64,000 bases of DNA from Phenylobacterium sp. (GTDB lineage Bacteria > Pseudomonadota > Alphaproteobacteria > Caulobacterales > Caulobacteraceae): contig NZ_JAUYAW010000064.1 of assembly GCF_030693405.1 (NCBI RefSeq), positions 62,001 through 126,000 on the forward strand. The letters run 5' to 3'. The position numbers and the translations under genes are program-made. How positions within the stretch are numbered: position 1 is the stretch's first letter; each line of letters opens with the position of its first letter. Under the pieces are notes generated by a model, which worked only from the letters and a program-made list of their open reading frames with translations, was not told the origin of the DNA and searched no databases. Positions 47,456 through 58,013 of this stretch are shown one piece after another.

Positions 47456-49327
47456 GTGACCTCCAACCCTGCATCCTCAACCTGGGACGTGATCGTCATC
47501 GGCGGCGGTCATGCCGGCTGCGAGGCCGCGACGGCGGCGGCGCGCGTGGGCGCCCGGACCCTGTTGCTGACCCACAAGCTGGAGACCATCGGCGAGATGT
47601 CCTGCAACCCGGCCATTGGCGGTCTGGGCAAGGGGCATCTGGTCCGCGAGATCGACGCCCTGGACGGGGTGATGGGGCGCATGGCCGACCAGGCCGGCAT
47701 CCAGTTCCGGCTGCTGAACCGCTCCAAGGGCGCCGCCGTGCGCGGCCCGCGGGCGCAGATCGATCGCAAGCTCTACCGCCAGGCCATGCAGGCTGAGCTG
47801 GCGGCGACCCCCAACCTGACCCTCATCGCCGAAGCGGTGGAAGACCTGGTGGTGGAAGCTGGCCGGGTCACCGGCGTCGTGGGCGCCTCGGCCCAGGTCT
47901 ATGCCGCAGGCCGGGTGGTGCTGACCACAGGCACCTTCCTCAAGGGTCTCATCCATCTGGGCGACCGGCGCATTCCGGCGGGCCGGGCGGGCGAGGCTCC
48001 GGCCATCGGCCTGGCTGACCGGCTCTATGACGGCGGCCTGGCCATGGGCCGGCTGAAGACCGGCACGCCGGCGCGGCTGGATGGGACCACCATCGCCTGG
48101 GACCGGCTGGAGATGCAGCAGGCCGACGCTGAGCCCGTTCCCTTCTCCTTCCTGACCTCGGCCATCACCACCCCGCAGATCGCCTGCGGCATCACCCATA
48201 CGACCGAGGCCACGCACAGGATCATCGCCGAGCGCCTGTCGGAATCGGCCGTCTATGGCGGGCGGATCAGCGGCCGCGGGCCGCGCTACTGCCCCTCGAT
48301 CGAGGACAAGGTGGTCCGCTTCGCCGACAAGACCAGCCACCAGATCTTCCTGGAGCCGGAAGGCCTGGACGACGACACCGTCTATCCCAACGGCATCTCG
48401 ACCTCGGTCTCGGAAGAGACCCAGGACCTCTTCCTCCGCACCATTCCCGGCCTCGAGCGGGTCCAGGTGCGCCGGTATGGCTACGCCATCGAGTATGACT
48501 ATGTGGATCCCCGGGAGCTCTATCCCACCCTGGAGGTTAAGCGGCTGCCCGGCCTCTATCTGGCCGGCCAGATCAACGGCACCACGGGTTATGAAGAGGC
48601 CGGCGCGCAGGGGCTGGTGGCCGGGCTCAACGCCGCCCGCTCGGCCGGTGGCGGCGAGGGGCATGTGTTCGCCCGGGACGAGGCCTATATCGGCGTGTTG
48701 ATCGACGACCTGGTCACCCGCGGTGTGACCGAGCCCTACCGCATGTTCACCAGCCGGGCGGAGTTCCGCCTGATCCTGCGGGCCGACAACGCCGACCAGC
48801 GGCTCACCGCCAAGGGTGTTGAGCTCGGCGTGGTGGGGACGCAACGGGCCGGCGCCTTCGGCGCCAAGGCTGTGGCGCTGGATGAGGCGCGGGCGACCGC
48901 CGCCCGCCTGACCTTGTCGCCGGCCAAGGCGGCCCAGGCCGGTCTGCCGGTCAAGGCTGACGGGGTGGTGCGAAATGTGGTCGAGCTGTTGGCCTATCCG
49001 ACCATCAGCTTTGAAGACCTCACCGTCATCTGGCCGGAGCTGAATAGCTGGGCGCCCGAAATTCGCGAGCAGTTGGAGATCGACGCCAGCTATGCCGGCT
49101 ATCTGGATCGCCAGGCCGCCGACGTCGCCGCCTTCCGACGGGACGAAGATCTGCGCCTGCCGCCTGAGTTGGACTATGGCGCCGTCGGCGGCCTCTCCAA
49201 CGAGGTGCGTGAAAAGCTCGCCGCCATCCGTCCGTTGACCCTGGGCCAGGCTGCCCGGATTGAAGGCGTGACGCCCGGCGCGCTCACCGCTCTGCTGGCT
49301 CACGTCCGCCGCAAGGTGGCGGCATGA
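47456..49327 (+). CDS. mnmG: tRNA uridine-5-carboxymethylaminomethyl modification enzyme MnmG
   Basis: The 623-residue FAD protein pairs with Mnm[25 protein letters not shown] binds [26 protein letters not shown] and the [11 protein letters not shown] motif (catalytic Cys) are conserved, as is [22 protein letters not shown]. The start is GTG 47456; an in-frame opening to 47324 runs through the parS region and is rejected. Its stop overlaps the rsmG ATG. Confidence 0.97.
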   Translation: MTSNPASSTWDVIVIGGGHAGCEAATAAARVGARTLLLTHKLETIGEMSCNPAIGGLGKGHLVREIDALDGVMGRMADQAGIQFRLLNRSKGAAVRGPRAQIDRKLYRQAMQAELAATPNLTLIAEAVEDLVVEAGRVTGVVGASAQVYAAGRVVLTTGTFLKGLIHLGDRRIPAGRAGEAPAIGLADRLYDGGLAMGRLKTGTPARLDGTTIAWDRLEMQQADAEPVPFSFLTSAITTPQIACGITHTTEATHRIIAERLSESAVYGGRISGRGPRYCPSIEDKVVRFADKTSHQIFLEPEGLDDDTVYPNGISTSVSEETQDLFLRTIPGLERVQVRRYGYAIEYDYVDPRELYPTLEVKRLPGLYLAGQINGTTGYEEAGAQGLVAGLNAARSAGGGEGHVFARDEAYIGVLIDDLVTRGVTEPYRMFTSRAEFRLILRADNADQRLTAKGVELGVVGTQRAGAFGAKAVALDEARATAARLTLSPAKAAQAGLPVKADGVVRNVVELLAYPTISFEDLTVIWPELNSWAPEIREQLEIDASYAGYLDRQAADVAAFRRDEDLRLPPELDYGAVGGLSNEVREKLAAIRPLTLGQAARIEGVTPGALTALLAHVRRKVAA

Positions 49328-50028
49328 GTTCGACACCAACGGTCGCCGAAAACGCCGAAAACAGCCTCGAAAAAATCGGCCCTGTGGCGCACAGCGCCGT
49401 ACCCCACATCGACGAGGCGGAATTTGTGCGGCTGAGCGGGGCTTCGCCAGCTCAGATCGAGGCCCTCAGGGCCTATCGCGACCTTCTAACTGACTGGAAT
49501 CAAAGGATGAATCTGGTCGGCCCGGCGACCTTGCCCGACTTCTGGGGAAGACACGCCTGGGACTCCGCCCAGCTCATTTCTTTGGCGCCGCAGGCCCTGA
49601 CCTGGGCTGATCTGGGCGCCGGGGCCGGCCTGCCCGGACTCGTGCTGGCGATACTGGGCAAGGGCCGCGAGGGGTTCGAGGTTCACCTGGTGGAGAGCAT
49701 GGCCAAGCGCTGCCGCTTCCTGGATGCGGTGGTCGAGGCTCTCGATCTGCCGGCGGTGATTCACAACGACCGTGCGGAAAACCTGTCGCGGGATGTGGAT
49801 ATCGTGACGGCCCGGGCTTGCGCCCCGATGACCCGCCTGCTGGGCTATGCCAAGCCTTGGCTGACCGGAACCAACCAGGCCCTTTTCCTGAAGGGCCAGG
49901 ATGTGGCCGCCGAGATCGAGGCGGCTCGGGACGCCTGGCGGTTCGAGGCCGAACTTCTGCCCAGCACCAGCGACCCCCGGGGTCGTATCGTTCGCCTGAG
50001 GAACAAGATCCATGCCCGCCGAAGCTGA
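49324..50028 (+). CDS. rsmG: 16S rRNA (guanine527-N7)-methyltransferase
   Basis: The 234-residue enzyme has [17 protein letters not shown] (SAM site) and [16 protein letters not shown]. An extra 30 polar residues at the N-terminus precede the core; a shorter start is possible. Its 3' end overlaps the parA start by 17 bases. Confidence 0.94.
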   Translation: MSSTPTVAENAENSLEKIGPVAHSAVPHIDEAEFVRLSGASPAQIEALRAYRDLLTDWNQRMNLVGPATLPDFWGRHAWDSAQLISLAPQALTWADLGAGAGLPGLVLAILGKGREGFEVHLVESMAKRCRFLDAVVEALDLPAVIHNDRAENLSRDVDIVTARACAPMTRLLGYAKPWLTGTNQALFLKGQDVAAEIEAARDAWRFEAELLPSTSDPRGRIVRLRNKIHARRS

Positions 50029-50872
50029 GGTCCAGGACGCCCGGCCCGCCGCCGCGCCTGCGAGCCGCGCCCGCGTCCTGGTGATCGCCAACCAGAAGGG
50101 CGGGGTGGGCAAGACCACCACGGCGATCAATCTCGGCACGGCGCTGGCCGCTGTCGGCGAGAAGGTGCTGCTAATCGACTCCGACCCGCAGGGCAATGCG
50201 TCTACCGGCCTGGGCGTCGCCCGGGCCAGGCGCAAGACGACCCTCTATGATGTGCTGATGGGGGAGAAGCCCGCCACCGAGGCGGTGGTGGCCACCGACC
50301 TGCCGGGCCTGTTCCTGATCCCGGCCGATCCGGACCTGTCGGGCGTCGAGCTGGAACTGGGCAATCAGAGCCGGCGGTCCTTCAAGCTGCGGGACGCCCT
50401 GGACCAGATCCGGCGGGAAGGGGACTTCACCTATGTGCTGATCGACTGCCCGCCGTCGCTGAACCTGCTGACCGTCAACGCCATGACCGCCGCCGACGCG
50501 GTCCTGGTGCCCCTGCAGTGCGAGTTCTTCGCCCTCGAGGGCCTGACCCAGCTGATGCGCACCGTCGAGCTGGTGCGGGGCAGCCTGAACCCGGCCCTGG
50601 AGATCCAAGGCGTGGTGCTGACCATGTACGACAAGCGCAACAGCCTGTCGGAACAGGTGGCCAGCGATGTCCGCGGCCACTTCGGCAAGACGGTCTATGA
50701 GACGGTCATTCCGCGCAATGTGCGGGTCTCCGAGGCGCCGTCCTTCGGCAAGCCGGTGCTGGTCTATGACCTGAAATGCGCCGGCAGCCAGGCCTATCTG
50801 AAGCTCGCCCGCGAGGTCGTGGTCCGCGAGCGCCAGCGCCGCAAGGCCGCGGCCAGCAAGCAGGAAGTCTGA
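50012..50872 (+). CDS. parA: chromosome partitioning ATPase ParA
   Basis: The 286-residue ATPase moves the ParB-parS complex. The deviant Walker A KGGVGKTTT (residues 29-37) follows a 20-residue Ala/Pro-rich head; DSDPQGNAS and IDCPPSLNLLTVNAM are further ATPase motifs. ParA is essential in Caulobacter. It overlaps rsmG by 17 bases and precedes parB by two. Confidence 0.96.
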   Translation: MPAEAEVQDARPAAAPASRARVLVIANQKGGVGKTTTAINLGTALAAVGEKVLLIDSDPQGNASTGLGVARARRKTTLYDVLMGEKPATEAVVATDLPGLFLIPADPDLSGVELELGNQSRRSFKLRDALDQIRREGDFTYVLIDCPPSLNLLTVNAMTAADAVLVPLQCEFFALEGLTQLMRTVELVRGSLNPALEIQGVVLTMYDKRNSLSEQVASDVRGHFGKTVYETVIPRNVRVSEAPSFGKPVLVYDLKCAGSQAYLKLAREVVVRERQRRKAAASKQEV

Positions 50873-50874
50873 AC

Positions 50875-51795
50875 ATGGCGGAAAACCGCAGGGGTCTGGG
50901 CCGGGGTCTGTCGGCCCTGCTGGGCGAGGCCGAGGATGAGACCATCGCCGATGCGGCGGCCGCCGCCGAGGCCGCCGAGGCGGCGGGTCCGGTCAGGGCG
51001 CTGTCGCCCATGCGCGACCTGCCCATCGACCTGATCGATCCCAACGCGGCCCAGCCGCGGTCGGTATTCCATGACGAGGACATGGAGGAGCTGACCAACT
51101 CCATCCGCGAGCGCGGCGTGCTGCAGCCAATCCTAGTGCGCCCGCTGCCCAATGGCCGGTTCGAGATCGTCGCCGGCGAGCGCCGCTGGCGGGCCAGCCA
51201 GAGGGTCGGCCTGCACACCGTGCCCGCCGTGGTCCGCGAGCTGGACGATCTGCAGGTGATGGAAATCGCCATCGTCGAAAACGTCCAGCGGGCCGATCTC
51301 AGCGCCATCGAAGAGGCCCGCGGCTATGAGGTGTTGATCGCCCGGTTCGGCCGCACCCAGGAACTGGTGGCCCAGGTGGTCGGCAAGAGCCGCAGCCACG
51401 TGGCCAACATGCTGCGCCTGCTGACCCTACCAGGTTCGGTTCAGAACCTGGTGGTGGAGGGCAAGCTCTCGGCCGGCCACGCCCGGGCCCTGATCACGGC
51501 GGAAAACCCCGAGGCCCTGGCCGACCAGGTCATGGCCAAGGGCCTGTCGGTGCGCGACACCGAGGCCCTGGTGCGCAAGGGCGCAGCCCCTGCGGCTCGC
51601 GGCGGCGCCAGTCGCGGCGGCGGCTCAGGCGCTGACAAGGACACCGATACGCTGGCCCTGGAAAACGACCTGGCCGAGGTGCTGGGCCTGTCCGTCCAGA
51701 TCGCCGACCGCGGCGGCGCTGGCGAGCTGAAGATCAGCTACAAGACCCTCGAACAGCTAGACGACCTTTGCCGGAGACTGTCCCGCACGGGGTGA
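50875..51795 (+). CDS. parB: chromosome partitioning protein ParB
   Basis: The 306-residue protein binds parS and spreads as a CTP-dependent clamp. RRGLGRGLSALLG is the ParA-stimulating N-terminus, RFEIVAGERRWRASQR and IVENVQRADLSAIEEA the CTP-binding motifs, and VVGKSRSHVANMLRLLTLP the HTH. ATG 50875 lies two bases after the parA stop. Three likely target sites are at 43649, 47243 and 47281. Confidence 0.97.
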   Translation: MAENRRGLGRGLSALLGEAEDETIADAAAAAEAAEAAGPVRALSPMRDLPIDLIDPNAAQPRSVFHDEDMEELTNSIRERGVLQPILVRPLPNGRFEIVAGERRWRASQRVGLHTVPAVVRELDDLQVMEIAIVENVQRADLSAIEEARGYEVLIARFGRTQELVAQVVGKSRSHVANMLRLLTLPGSVQNLVVEGKLSAGHARALITAENPEALADQVMAKGLSVRDTEALVRKGAAPAARGGASRGGGSGADKDTDTLALENDLAEVLGLSVQIADRGGAGELKISYKTLEQLDDLCRRLSRTG

Positions 51796-51872
51796 TTCCG
51801 GGGGCGCGAAACGCCTTCGCTCCCTGCGTCTGCGGTGCGCGGGGCGGCGGTCACCAGGCCCTCACCCCAACG

Positions 51873-51960
51873 CCGTCACCCTGGGCCCTGTGCCCAGGGT
51901 CCCTCTCGACGCTTGCGCCTGCCCCCGACAGGGACCCTCGGGACGAGCCCGAGGGTGACG
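51873..51960. repeat. dispersed palindromic repeat, family C copy 2
   Basis: It is nearly identical to 25928-26018: two hairpins (CCCTGGGCCCTGTGCCCAGGG and CCCTCGGGACGAGCCCGAGGG) with a GACGCTTGCGCCTGCC linker. It lies between convergent parB and holA. Confidence 0.8.
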
Positions 51961-51987
51961 ACAGGGCGAGGCGAGGGCGCGTGGACC

Positions 51988-53040
51988 CTACAGCCCCATT
52001 CGACGGGCGCGGGCGGCGATGGTCAGGGCCAGGCGTTCGGCGATCAGGCGATCGGGGCTGCCGGTGGTCTTGCAGGCGCGGTCGGCGGCCAGGACCTCTG
52101 GCTGGACTGCGTCCAGGGTCTCCAGGCTCCAGGCGCGGGCCTGACGCAGAAACTCTCGCTCATTCTTCCAGAACACCCCCGACGCCTTGGCGGCCTCGGG
52201 AAGCCCGGCCCCGCTCTTCACCAGGGTGAGCGTGCGGCGCAGCTTGGCCAGATGCTGGCTGATCGCCCGGACGGCGGCGGGGCCGGCCTCGCCCTCGGCC
52301 GCAGCCCGTCGCAGGCCGCTCTGGGCCTCGGCGATGCGGCCGCCAAAGGCGTCGGAGGCGGCGTCGGCCAGGGAGGCCTCAGGCTCGACGCCTAAGAAGT
52401 CCTCGAGATCCTTGGGCCCGGCGGTGATCCCGCTGCGGGGGCCGAGATAGAGGATCAGCCGTTCGATCTCCTGGCGGGCCACGCCGCGGTCCTTGGGCAG
52501 GCGGGCGACGAACAGGCCCAAGGCGTCGGCGTTCAGCCCCACCCCTTCGGCGTTCAGGGCCTCGCGCACCAGGCGGGCCATGTCCCCGGGCTCGTCCTCG
52601 TAGCAGGGGATGACGGCGATGCCGGCCGCCTTTTCGGCGATCTTCCGGAGGGTCGAATCCCGCCCCAGATTGCCGGCCTCAATGAGGAAGAAGGCCTCAG
52701 GATTGAAGGCGCCCTCGTCGTGGCCCTTCACGGCCTCGGCGGTCATCTTGTCGAGGCTGGCCTTCTCGCTGGAGAGCTTGAGCCGCACCAGGCGCCGTCC
52801 CCCCATCAGGGACTGGGAGGCGAGCTCATTGTCCAGCCGGCCAGCGTCCCCGTCGATGTCGCCATCGGTGAGCAGGGCCACGTCGAAGGGGTCGTCCGGA
52901 TTGGCGACGGCCTTGGCGGCCAGCTGGTTGGCCCGCTCGCGGACGACGCCAATGTCGCGGCCATAGATCAGCGCCCCGCGGATGCCCGGGTCAGGACGCG
53001 CCAGAAAGCGCTCGATATCGGGCCGGCGGCTGAGGATCAT
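51988..53040 (-). CDS. holA: DNA polymerase III subunit delta
   Basis: The 350-residue clamp-loader protein has LIYGRDIGVVRERANQLA, ASQSLMGGRRLVRLKL, FLIEAGNLGRDSTLRKIAE and the helical C-terminal collar domain (KLRRTLTLVKSG). ATG 53040 follows the lptE stop by 13 bases. It is last in the leuS-lptE-holA operon. Confidence 0.93.
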   Translation of the reverse strand: MILSRRPDIERFLARPDPGIRGALIYGRDIGVVRERANQLAAKAVANPDDPFDVALLTDGDIDGDAGRLDNELASQSLMGGRRLVRLKLSSEKASLDKMTAEAVKGHDEGAFNPEAFFLIEAGNLGRDSTLRKIAEKAAGIAVIPCYEDEPGDMARLVREALNAEGVGLNADALGLFVARLPKDRGVARQEIERLILYLGPRSGITAGPKDLEDFLGVEPEASLADAASDAFGGRIAEAQSGLRRAAAEGEAGPAAVRAISQHLAKLRRTLTLVKSGAGLPEAAKASGVFWKNEREFLRQARAWSLETLDAVQPEVLAADRACKTTGSPDRLIAERLALTIAARARRMGL

Positions 53041-53053
53041 GCCGGCCAGCGCC

Positions 53054-53560
53054 TCAATTCTGGCCCTGTTCGGCGAACCACGCGGCCAGCTCCAGCTGGA
53101 TGCGACGGGCGGCCTCAATGGCGGCCCGCTCCTGGGCGTCCTGCTGGGCGGCCACCGAGGCATAGGGCTGGTCGGCGGAGTCGTAGGTCAGCTCCACCCT
53201 CACCGTACCCACCTTGGCCGGCTCACCGGTGGCGGCCGCGCGCAGGGTGTAGGCCGCGGTCAGCACGTATTCGTAGCGGGTCGCGACATTGTCCACCCGC
53301 AGACCCCGGGGGAAACGCTGCTCCGACAGGTCGAGGTCCAGACGCCAGGCTGGCGTCCCTGCTCCGGTCGCAAGGGCGTCGCCAAGCGCCTCGCCCAGCA
53401 GATAGCCCGCCCGCCCGTCAGGGGCGGCGACCTGGACGGCCGACAGGCCCGGCGTCACCCCCGGCTGGGCGTAGAGGGGTCGAAAACCGCAGGCGCCAAG
53501 GCTCAGGGCGACGCAGGCCAGGACCAGGACTGAGGCGAGACGGGAGGACATGGTCATCAC
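53054..53560 (-). CDS. lptE: LPS assembly lipoprotein LptE
   Basis: The 168-residue outer-membrane lipoprotein has a signal and lipobox LSLGAC (C24), then GFRPLYAQPG, the LptE opening. It plugs LptD during lipopolysaccharide export. The start is ATG 53560 or 53551; GGA lies close to the first. It sits between leuS and holA, the usual order. Confidence 0.88.
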   Translation of the reverse strand: MMTMSSRLASVLVLACVALSLGACGFRPLYAQPGVTPGLSAVQVAAPDGRAGYLLGEALGDALATGAGTPAWRLDLDLSEQRFPRGLRVDNVATRYEYVLTAAYTLRAAATGEPAKVGTVRVELTYDSADQPYASVAAQQDAQERAAIEAARRIQLELAAWFAEQGQN

Positions 53561-53569
53561 ATTCCAAGT

Positions 53570-56149
53570 CTAGCTGGCCACGATGTTGACGATCCGGTCC
53601 TTGACCACAATCACCTTGCGGATGGTCAGGCCTTCCAGGCGCCGGGCGATCTCAGGGTCTTCAAGCACCATCTTCTCCACGTCGGCGGGCTCGGCGCCAG
53701 CCGGGGCGCTGATCTCGCCGCGCCGCTTGCCGTTCACCTGGACCGGCAGGACCTTCACCGCATCCTCGGCCAGGGCGCGATCATAGTCCGGCCAGGGCGC
53801 GACAGCCACCAGACCCTGACCGCCGATCGCCGCCCAGCATTCCTCGGCCAGGTGGGGCGTGAAGGGCGCCACCAGCCGGGCGAAGACCGACAGGGCCTCC
53901 TGCCGCGCGGCCAGCACCGCCGGACTCGCCCCCTGGGCTGGGTGAGCCTTGAGAACATTGAGGAATTCGTACAGACGCGCGATGCCGGAATTAAACCGGA
54001 AGTCGTCGACGGCCTCGGTCATGGTCTTGATCAGCCGGTGGCTGGCCCGGGTCAAAGCCCTGGCCGCCTCGTCGGGCTCGGCGGCCGGCGTGGTCGCCGG
54101 CTGGCTCTCGAACTCGGCCCAGACCCGGTTGACGAAGCGCCAGGCGCCCTCGACGCCGGAATTGGACCACTGGGTGTCGCGCTCCGGCGGGCTGTCGGAC
54201 AGGACAAACAGGCGCGCGGCGTCCACGCCATAGACCTCGAAGATCTCCTCGGGCGCCACGGTGTTCTTCTTGGACTTCGACATCTTCTCGACGTCGCCGA
54301 TCGTCACCTGTTCGCCGGTCTCGATCAGGACCGCCCGGCGGGTGTTTCCGCTGGCCTCGATCTCCACGGCCGCCGGCTCCAGCCATTCGCCGGACTGGCG
54401 ACGATAGGTCTCGTGAGTGACCATGCCCTGGGTGAAGAGGCCCGCGAACGGCTCCTTCACCGACAGCAGCCCCTGGTCGGCCAGGGCCCGGGTGACGAAG
54501 CGGGCATAGAGCAGGTGCAGCACCGCATGCTCGATGCCGCCCACATACTGGTCCACCGGCAGCCAGTAGTCGGCGGCGGCCTTGTTGATCGCCTCATCGG
54601 CGTCGGGATCGGTGAAGCGGGCGAAGTACCAGGAGGAGTCGACGAAGGTGTCCAGCGTATCGGTCTCACGCCGGGCCTCGCCGCCGCAGGTGGGGCAGGC
54701 CACGTGCTTCCAGGTCGGGTGGCGGTCCAGCGCATTGCCCGGCTTGCCGAACTCCAGGTCGTCGGGCAGGGCGACGGGCAGCTGGTCCTTGGGCACAGGG
54801 ACTACGCCGCACTTGGCGCAATGGATCACCGGCACCGGGCAGCCCCAGCCCCGCTGGCGGGCCACGCCCCAGTCGCGCAGGCGATAGACGGTGGCGCCTT
54901 CGCCCAGGCCCAGCTCCTCGATGCGGGCGATGGCCGCGGCCTTGGCGGCCTCGATGTCCAGGCCGTCCAGGAAGCTGGAATTGAAGATGACGCCCGGCCC
55001 GGTATAGGCCTCGGCGCCCACAATGACCTGATCAGGCGCCTCGCCCGGCAGAAGGACCACGGGCTTGACCGGCAGGTCGTACTTGCGGGCGAAGTCCAGG
55101 TCGCGCTGGTCGTGGGCCGGGCAGGCGAAGATGGCGCCCGTGCCGTAGTCCATCAGGATGAAGTTGGCGATCCAGACCGGCAGCTTCCAGTTGGGATCGA
55201 AGGGGTGGGCCACGGTGAGACCGGTGTCGAAGCCAATCTTCTCGGCGGTCTCGATCTCGGCGGCGCTGGCCCCGCCCTTGCGGCAGTCGGCGATGAAGGC
55301 GGCCACCTTGGGATCGGCGGCGGCCAGCTGCTCGGCGAGCGGGTGGTCGGGGGCGACGCCCACAAAGCTCGCCCCAAACAGGGTGTCGGGCCTCGTGGTG
55401 TAGACCTTCAGGCCGTCCTCGAAGCCGGCCGGGGCCGCACCCGCCCAGGGGAAGGCGAACTTCAGGCCCTTGGAGCGGCCGATCCAGTTCTCCTGCATCA
55501 GCCGGACCTTGTCGGGCCAGCGGTCCAGGGTTTTCAGGCCTTCAATCAGGTCGTCGGCATAGTCGGTGATGCGCAGGAACCACTGGTTCAGCTTGCGCTT
55601 CTCCACCAGGGCGCCGGAGCGCCAGCCACGGCCGTCCACCACCTGTTCATTGGCCAGAACCGTCTGGTCCACCGGGTCCCAGTTGACCACGCCCTCGCGG
55701 CGATAGACGAGGCCGGCCTTGTACAGGTCCAGGAACCAGGCCTGCTGCTTGCCGTAATATTCCACGTCGCAGGTGGCGAATTCCCGGCTCCAGTCGATGG
55801 ACAGGCCCAGCTGCTTCAGCTCGTCCCGCATCCGGGCGATATTGTCATAGGTCCAGGCCCGGGGATCGACGCCCCGCTCCATGGCGGCGTTCTCAGCCGG
55901 CAGGCCGAAGGCGTCCCAGCCCATGGGATGCAGCACATTGAAGCCGCGGGCCCGCTTGAACCGCGCCACCACATCGCCGAGGGCATAGTTGCGCACATGG
56001 CCCATGTGCAGCCGCCCCGAGGGGTAGGGGAACATCTCCAGCACATAGTATTTCGGCTGGTCGGGCTTGATGTGAGCCTTGAAGACCTCGGCGTCGGTCC
56101 AGGCCTGACGCCACTTGGGCTCGACGTCCTTGGGATTGTAGCGCGCCAT
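53570..56149 (-). CDS. leuS: leucyl-tRNA synthetase
   Basis: The 859-residue class I synthetase charges tRNA-Leu. HMGH (in [17 protein letters not shown]) and [10 protein letters not shown] (near residue 620) are the catalytic motifs; the editing domain has [21 protein letters not shown]. The C-terminal tRNA-binding domain ends [17 protein letters not shown]. It leads the leuS-lptE-holA run. An 800-codon opening on the other strand is an antisense shadow. Confidence 0.98.
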   Translation of the reverse strand: MARYNPKDVEPKWRQAWTDAEVFKAHIKPDQPKYYVLEMFPYPSGRLHMGHVRNYALGDVVARFKRARGFNVLHPMGWDAFGLPAENAAMERGVDPRAWTYDNIARMRDELKQLGLSIDWSREFATCDVEYYGKQQAWFLDLYKAGLVYRREGVVNWDPVDQTVLANEQVVDGRGWRSGALVEKRKLNQWFLRITDYADDLIEGLKTLDRWPDKVRLMQENWIGRSKGLKFAFPWAGAAPAGFEDGLKVYTTRPDTLFGASFVGVAPDHPLAEQLAAADPKVAAFIADCRKGGASAAEIETAEKIGFDTGLTVAHPFDPNWKLPVWIANFILMDYGTGAIFACPAHDQRDLDFARKYDLPVKPVVLLPGEAPDQVIVGAEAYTGPGVIFNSSFLDGLDIEAAKAAAIARIEELGLGEGATVYRLRDWGVARQRGWGCPVPVIHCAKCGVVPVPKDQLPVALPDDLEFGKPGNALDRHPTWKHVACPTCGGEARRETDTLDTFVDSSWYFARFTDPDADEAINKAAADYWLPVDQYVGGIEHAVLHLLYARFVTRALADQGLLSVKEPFAGLFTQGMVTHETYRRQSGEWLEPAAVEIEASGNTRRAVLIETGEQVTIGDVEKMSKSKKNTVAPEEIFEVYGVDAARLFVLSDSPPERDTQWSNSGVEGAWRFVNRVWAEFESQPATTPAAEPDEAARALTRASHRLIKTMTEAVDDFRFNSGIARLYEFLNVLKAHPAQGASPAVLAARQEALSVFARLVAPFTPHLAEECWAAIGGQGLVAVAPWPDYDRALAEDAVKVLPVQVNGKRRGEISAPAGAEPADVEKMVLEDPEIARRLEGLTIRKVIVVKDRIVNIVAS

Positions 56150-56269
56150 CTCAGGCAGCCTTCACGATCTGGTTCGGTTCAGGGAACGAAGACCGGCGAG
56201 CTTGAGGGGCGCGCCGGCCACGGCATGGGCGGCGCGTTCGATCGGGCAGGCTGAACGCGCCCCGGGGCG

Positions 56270-56746
56270 TCAGCCCCGGATGTTCGAAAGTCGAAGCTGG
56301 CGGGCCCGGGTCAGGATGGCGTTCTCCAGATCGACCTCGGTCTGGGCCGAGGGCGGAGCATCGGCCCACTGACCGTCGGCGCCGCGGACCTGCTTGAACA
56401 GGGCGACGTTCAGGCCGTCTGCCCGCAGGCGGGAGTCCAGAATATAGACCGTGGCCTTGAAGCGCTCATTGGGCGCCTCGGGTGTAGAATACCAGTCGGT
56501 GATGACGATGCCGCCATAGGGGTCGGCCGACACCAGCGGCATGAAGGCCAGGGTGTCGAGGGTGGCGCGCCACAGATAGCCGTTGACGGAGATGGCCGCG
56601 GTCTGGGCGGCCGCCGGCTCGCCCCGGCCAAACAGGCCCCGACGCTCGCCGTCCCCGCGGGAGGCGCAGGCCGAAACGGAAACCAGGCAGAGGGCCAGGA
56701 CGCCGACCGAAATCTTGGAGATCCGAGCTCCGCGCACAAACGGCAT
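56270..56746 (-). CDS. DUF3576 lipoprotein
   Basis: The 158-residue protein has a lipobox VSAC (C27) after the signal. It then has ISVNGYLWRATLDTLAFMPLVSADPYGGIVITDWY, the DUF3576 core, and FKATVYILDSRLRADGLNVALF. Function is unknown; it is likely outer-membrane attached. ATG 56746 has GGAG upstream; the 56890 opening is longer than needed. Confidence 0.85.
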   Translation of the reverse strand: MPFVRGARISKISVGVLALCLVSVSACASRGDGERRGLFGRGEPAAAQTAAISVNGYLWRATLDTLAFMPLVSADPYGGIVITDWYSTPEAPNERFKATVYILDSRLRADGLNVALFKQVRGADGQWADAPPSAQTEVDLENAILTRARQLRLSNIRG

Positions 56747-57008
56747 GTTATCCGTCTCCAGTAGTGTTTTCCGCGTCGTGGTCGCGCCGCGGCGCCGCCC
56801 CGCGCCGGCGCCCTCTATAACAACCCGATTGCAGGCGCCAAACAGGAATCGCGTGGCCTCGGCGCCACATGAACGGGCCATCTTGTCCACAGAGGCGAGA
56901 CTCCCGCCAAGGTCGGTTGACCCGCCCGGCCAGGGGCTTCTAATCGGGGGGACGACCGCGCACGGACTATCCGGACGTGGTCTGCGGGGCGCAGGGGGCC
57001 CTTAGACG

Positions 57009-57386
57009 GTGAAAATGTCCATTCGGACCTTGGTTTTGAGCGCGACCATCGCGACCCTGCTTGGGTCGACGGCGGCGCACGCCCAGACCGAGCGGGCCAA
57101 GGGCCTGGATTTCACCGTCCGCAGCGAGACCCTGCCTCAGGGGGGAAAGACCCTGAAGTGGGGTCTTCAGAACGGACGTTGGGGGGTGTCGCTCAATCTC
57201 GACCAGCCCAGCGGCCGTGATGTTCAGCTCAACGACGTCGAGGCGGGCGCCTTCTATAGCGTGACCCCCAGCCTGCGGGTCGGCGGCGCGGTCGCCCTGG
57301 CGGAGAAGGAAGAGCCGGCCTTCAAGAAGACCCAGCCCACCGACGCCACCCCGAGGGTGCGCCTCGAGACCGCGCTGAAGTTCTAG
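57009..57386 (+). CDS. ntrZ: NtrZ-like periplasmic protein
   Basis: The 125-residue protein has a signal peptide (about residues 1-26) and a mature part GGKTLKWGLQNGRWGVSLNLDQP, then SVTPSLRVGGAVAL and RLETALKF, matching what I recall of NtrZ from Caulobacter. NtrZ is reported to inhibit the phosphatase activity of the NtrY sensor. GTG 57009 or ATG 57015 may be the start. The position near the DUF3576 gene and leuS agrees with Caulobacter. Confidence 0.72.
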   Translation: MKMSIRTLVLSATIATLLGSTAAHAQTERAKGLDFTVRSETLPQGGKTLKWGLQNGRWGVSLNLDQPSGRDVQLNDVEAGAFYSVTPSLRVGGAVALAEKEEPAFKKTQPTDATPRVRLETALKF

Positions 57387-57389
57387 GGC

Positions 57390-58013
57390 CTATCTGGGCG
57401 AAAGCCCCTCCACCGCCGCCAGACCCACCACGCCCGAGGCCAGCAGCCGCCGGGCGTTTTTCGTATTGATCCCCCCGAGCGCGAAGACAGGCCCCCCGGC
57501 GGCTCGGGTCAAGGCCGCCAGCCGCATGGGCCCGAGCGGCGCTCCGGCGCTGGGGCTGCGGCTGGGAAACACCGCCGAGACGACCACGGCGTCGGCCCCG
57601 AAGGCCAGGCCCCGGCGGGCCGCGGGCAGGCTGTGGGCCGCCGCGGTGATCAGCCAGTCGGGATGGGCCCGCCTCAGCCGGCCCGCCAGGTGGGCCCTCC
57701 GCTCGGGCAGGTGAACCCCGTCGGCGGCGCAATCGCGGGCCAGGGCGGGATCTGCGCCGATCAGCAGGCCGACGCCGAGACGGCGGGTGACCTGCCGCAG
57801 GGCGCGTGCGACCCGCAGGCTGTCGGCCGCGCCAAAGGCCCGGTAGACGACGGCGGACCCCGCCGGCAGGGACCGCGCTGCGGCGACGGGATCAGGGGTC
57901 CTCGACGGATCGGTGAACAGCAGCAGGGGCGGCAGGGGCTTTTGTGCGCCTGCGCGGCGGCTTAAGGACCATGCGGTCCGCCGCAGGTCCCAGAAGTCGA
58001 AATCAGCCCCCAT
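57390..58013 (-). CDS. thiE: thiamine phosphate synthase-like protein
   Basis: The 207-residue TIM-barrel protein has LLLFTDPSRTPDP, GLLIGADPALARDCAADGVHLPE, ADAVVVSAVFPSRSPSAGAPLGP and FALGGINTKNARRLLASGVVGLAAVEG, all ThiE/TenI signatures. Short, so TenI-like or a second ThiE is possible. Its ATG (58011-58013) overlaps the yggS ATG (58012-58014) on the other strand. Confidence 0.82.
   Translation of the reverse strand: MGADFDFWDLRRTAWSLSRRAGAQKPLPPLLLFTDPSRTPDPVAAARSLPAGSAVVYRAFGAADSLRVARALRQVTRRLGVGLLIGADPALARDCAADGVHLPERRAHLAGRLRRAHPDWLITAAAHSLPAARRGLAFGADAVVVSAVFPSRSPSAGAPLGPMRLAALTRAAGGPVFALGGINTKNARRLLASGVVGLAAVEGLSPR

Noticed and set aside
47477-49339. 620-codon open frame on the minus strand
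   Set aside because: It is antisense to mnmG and has no family resemblance.
53852-56254. 800-codon open frame on the plus strand
   Set aside because: It is antisense to leuS, with the same shadow composition and no recognisable domain.
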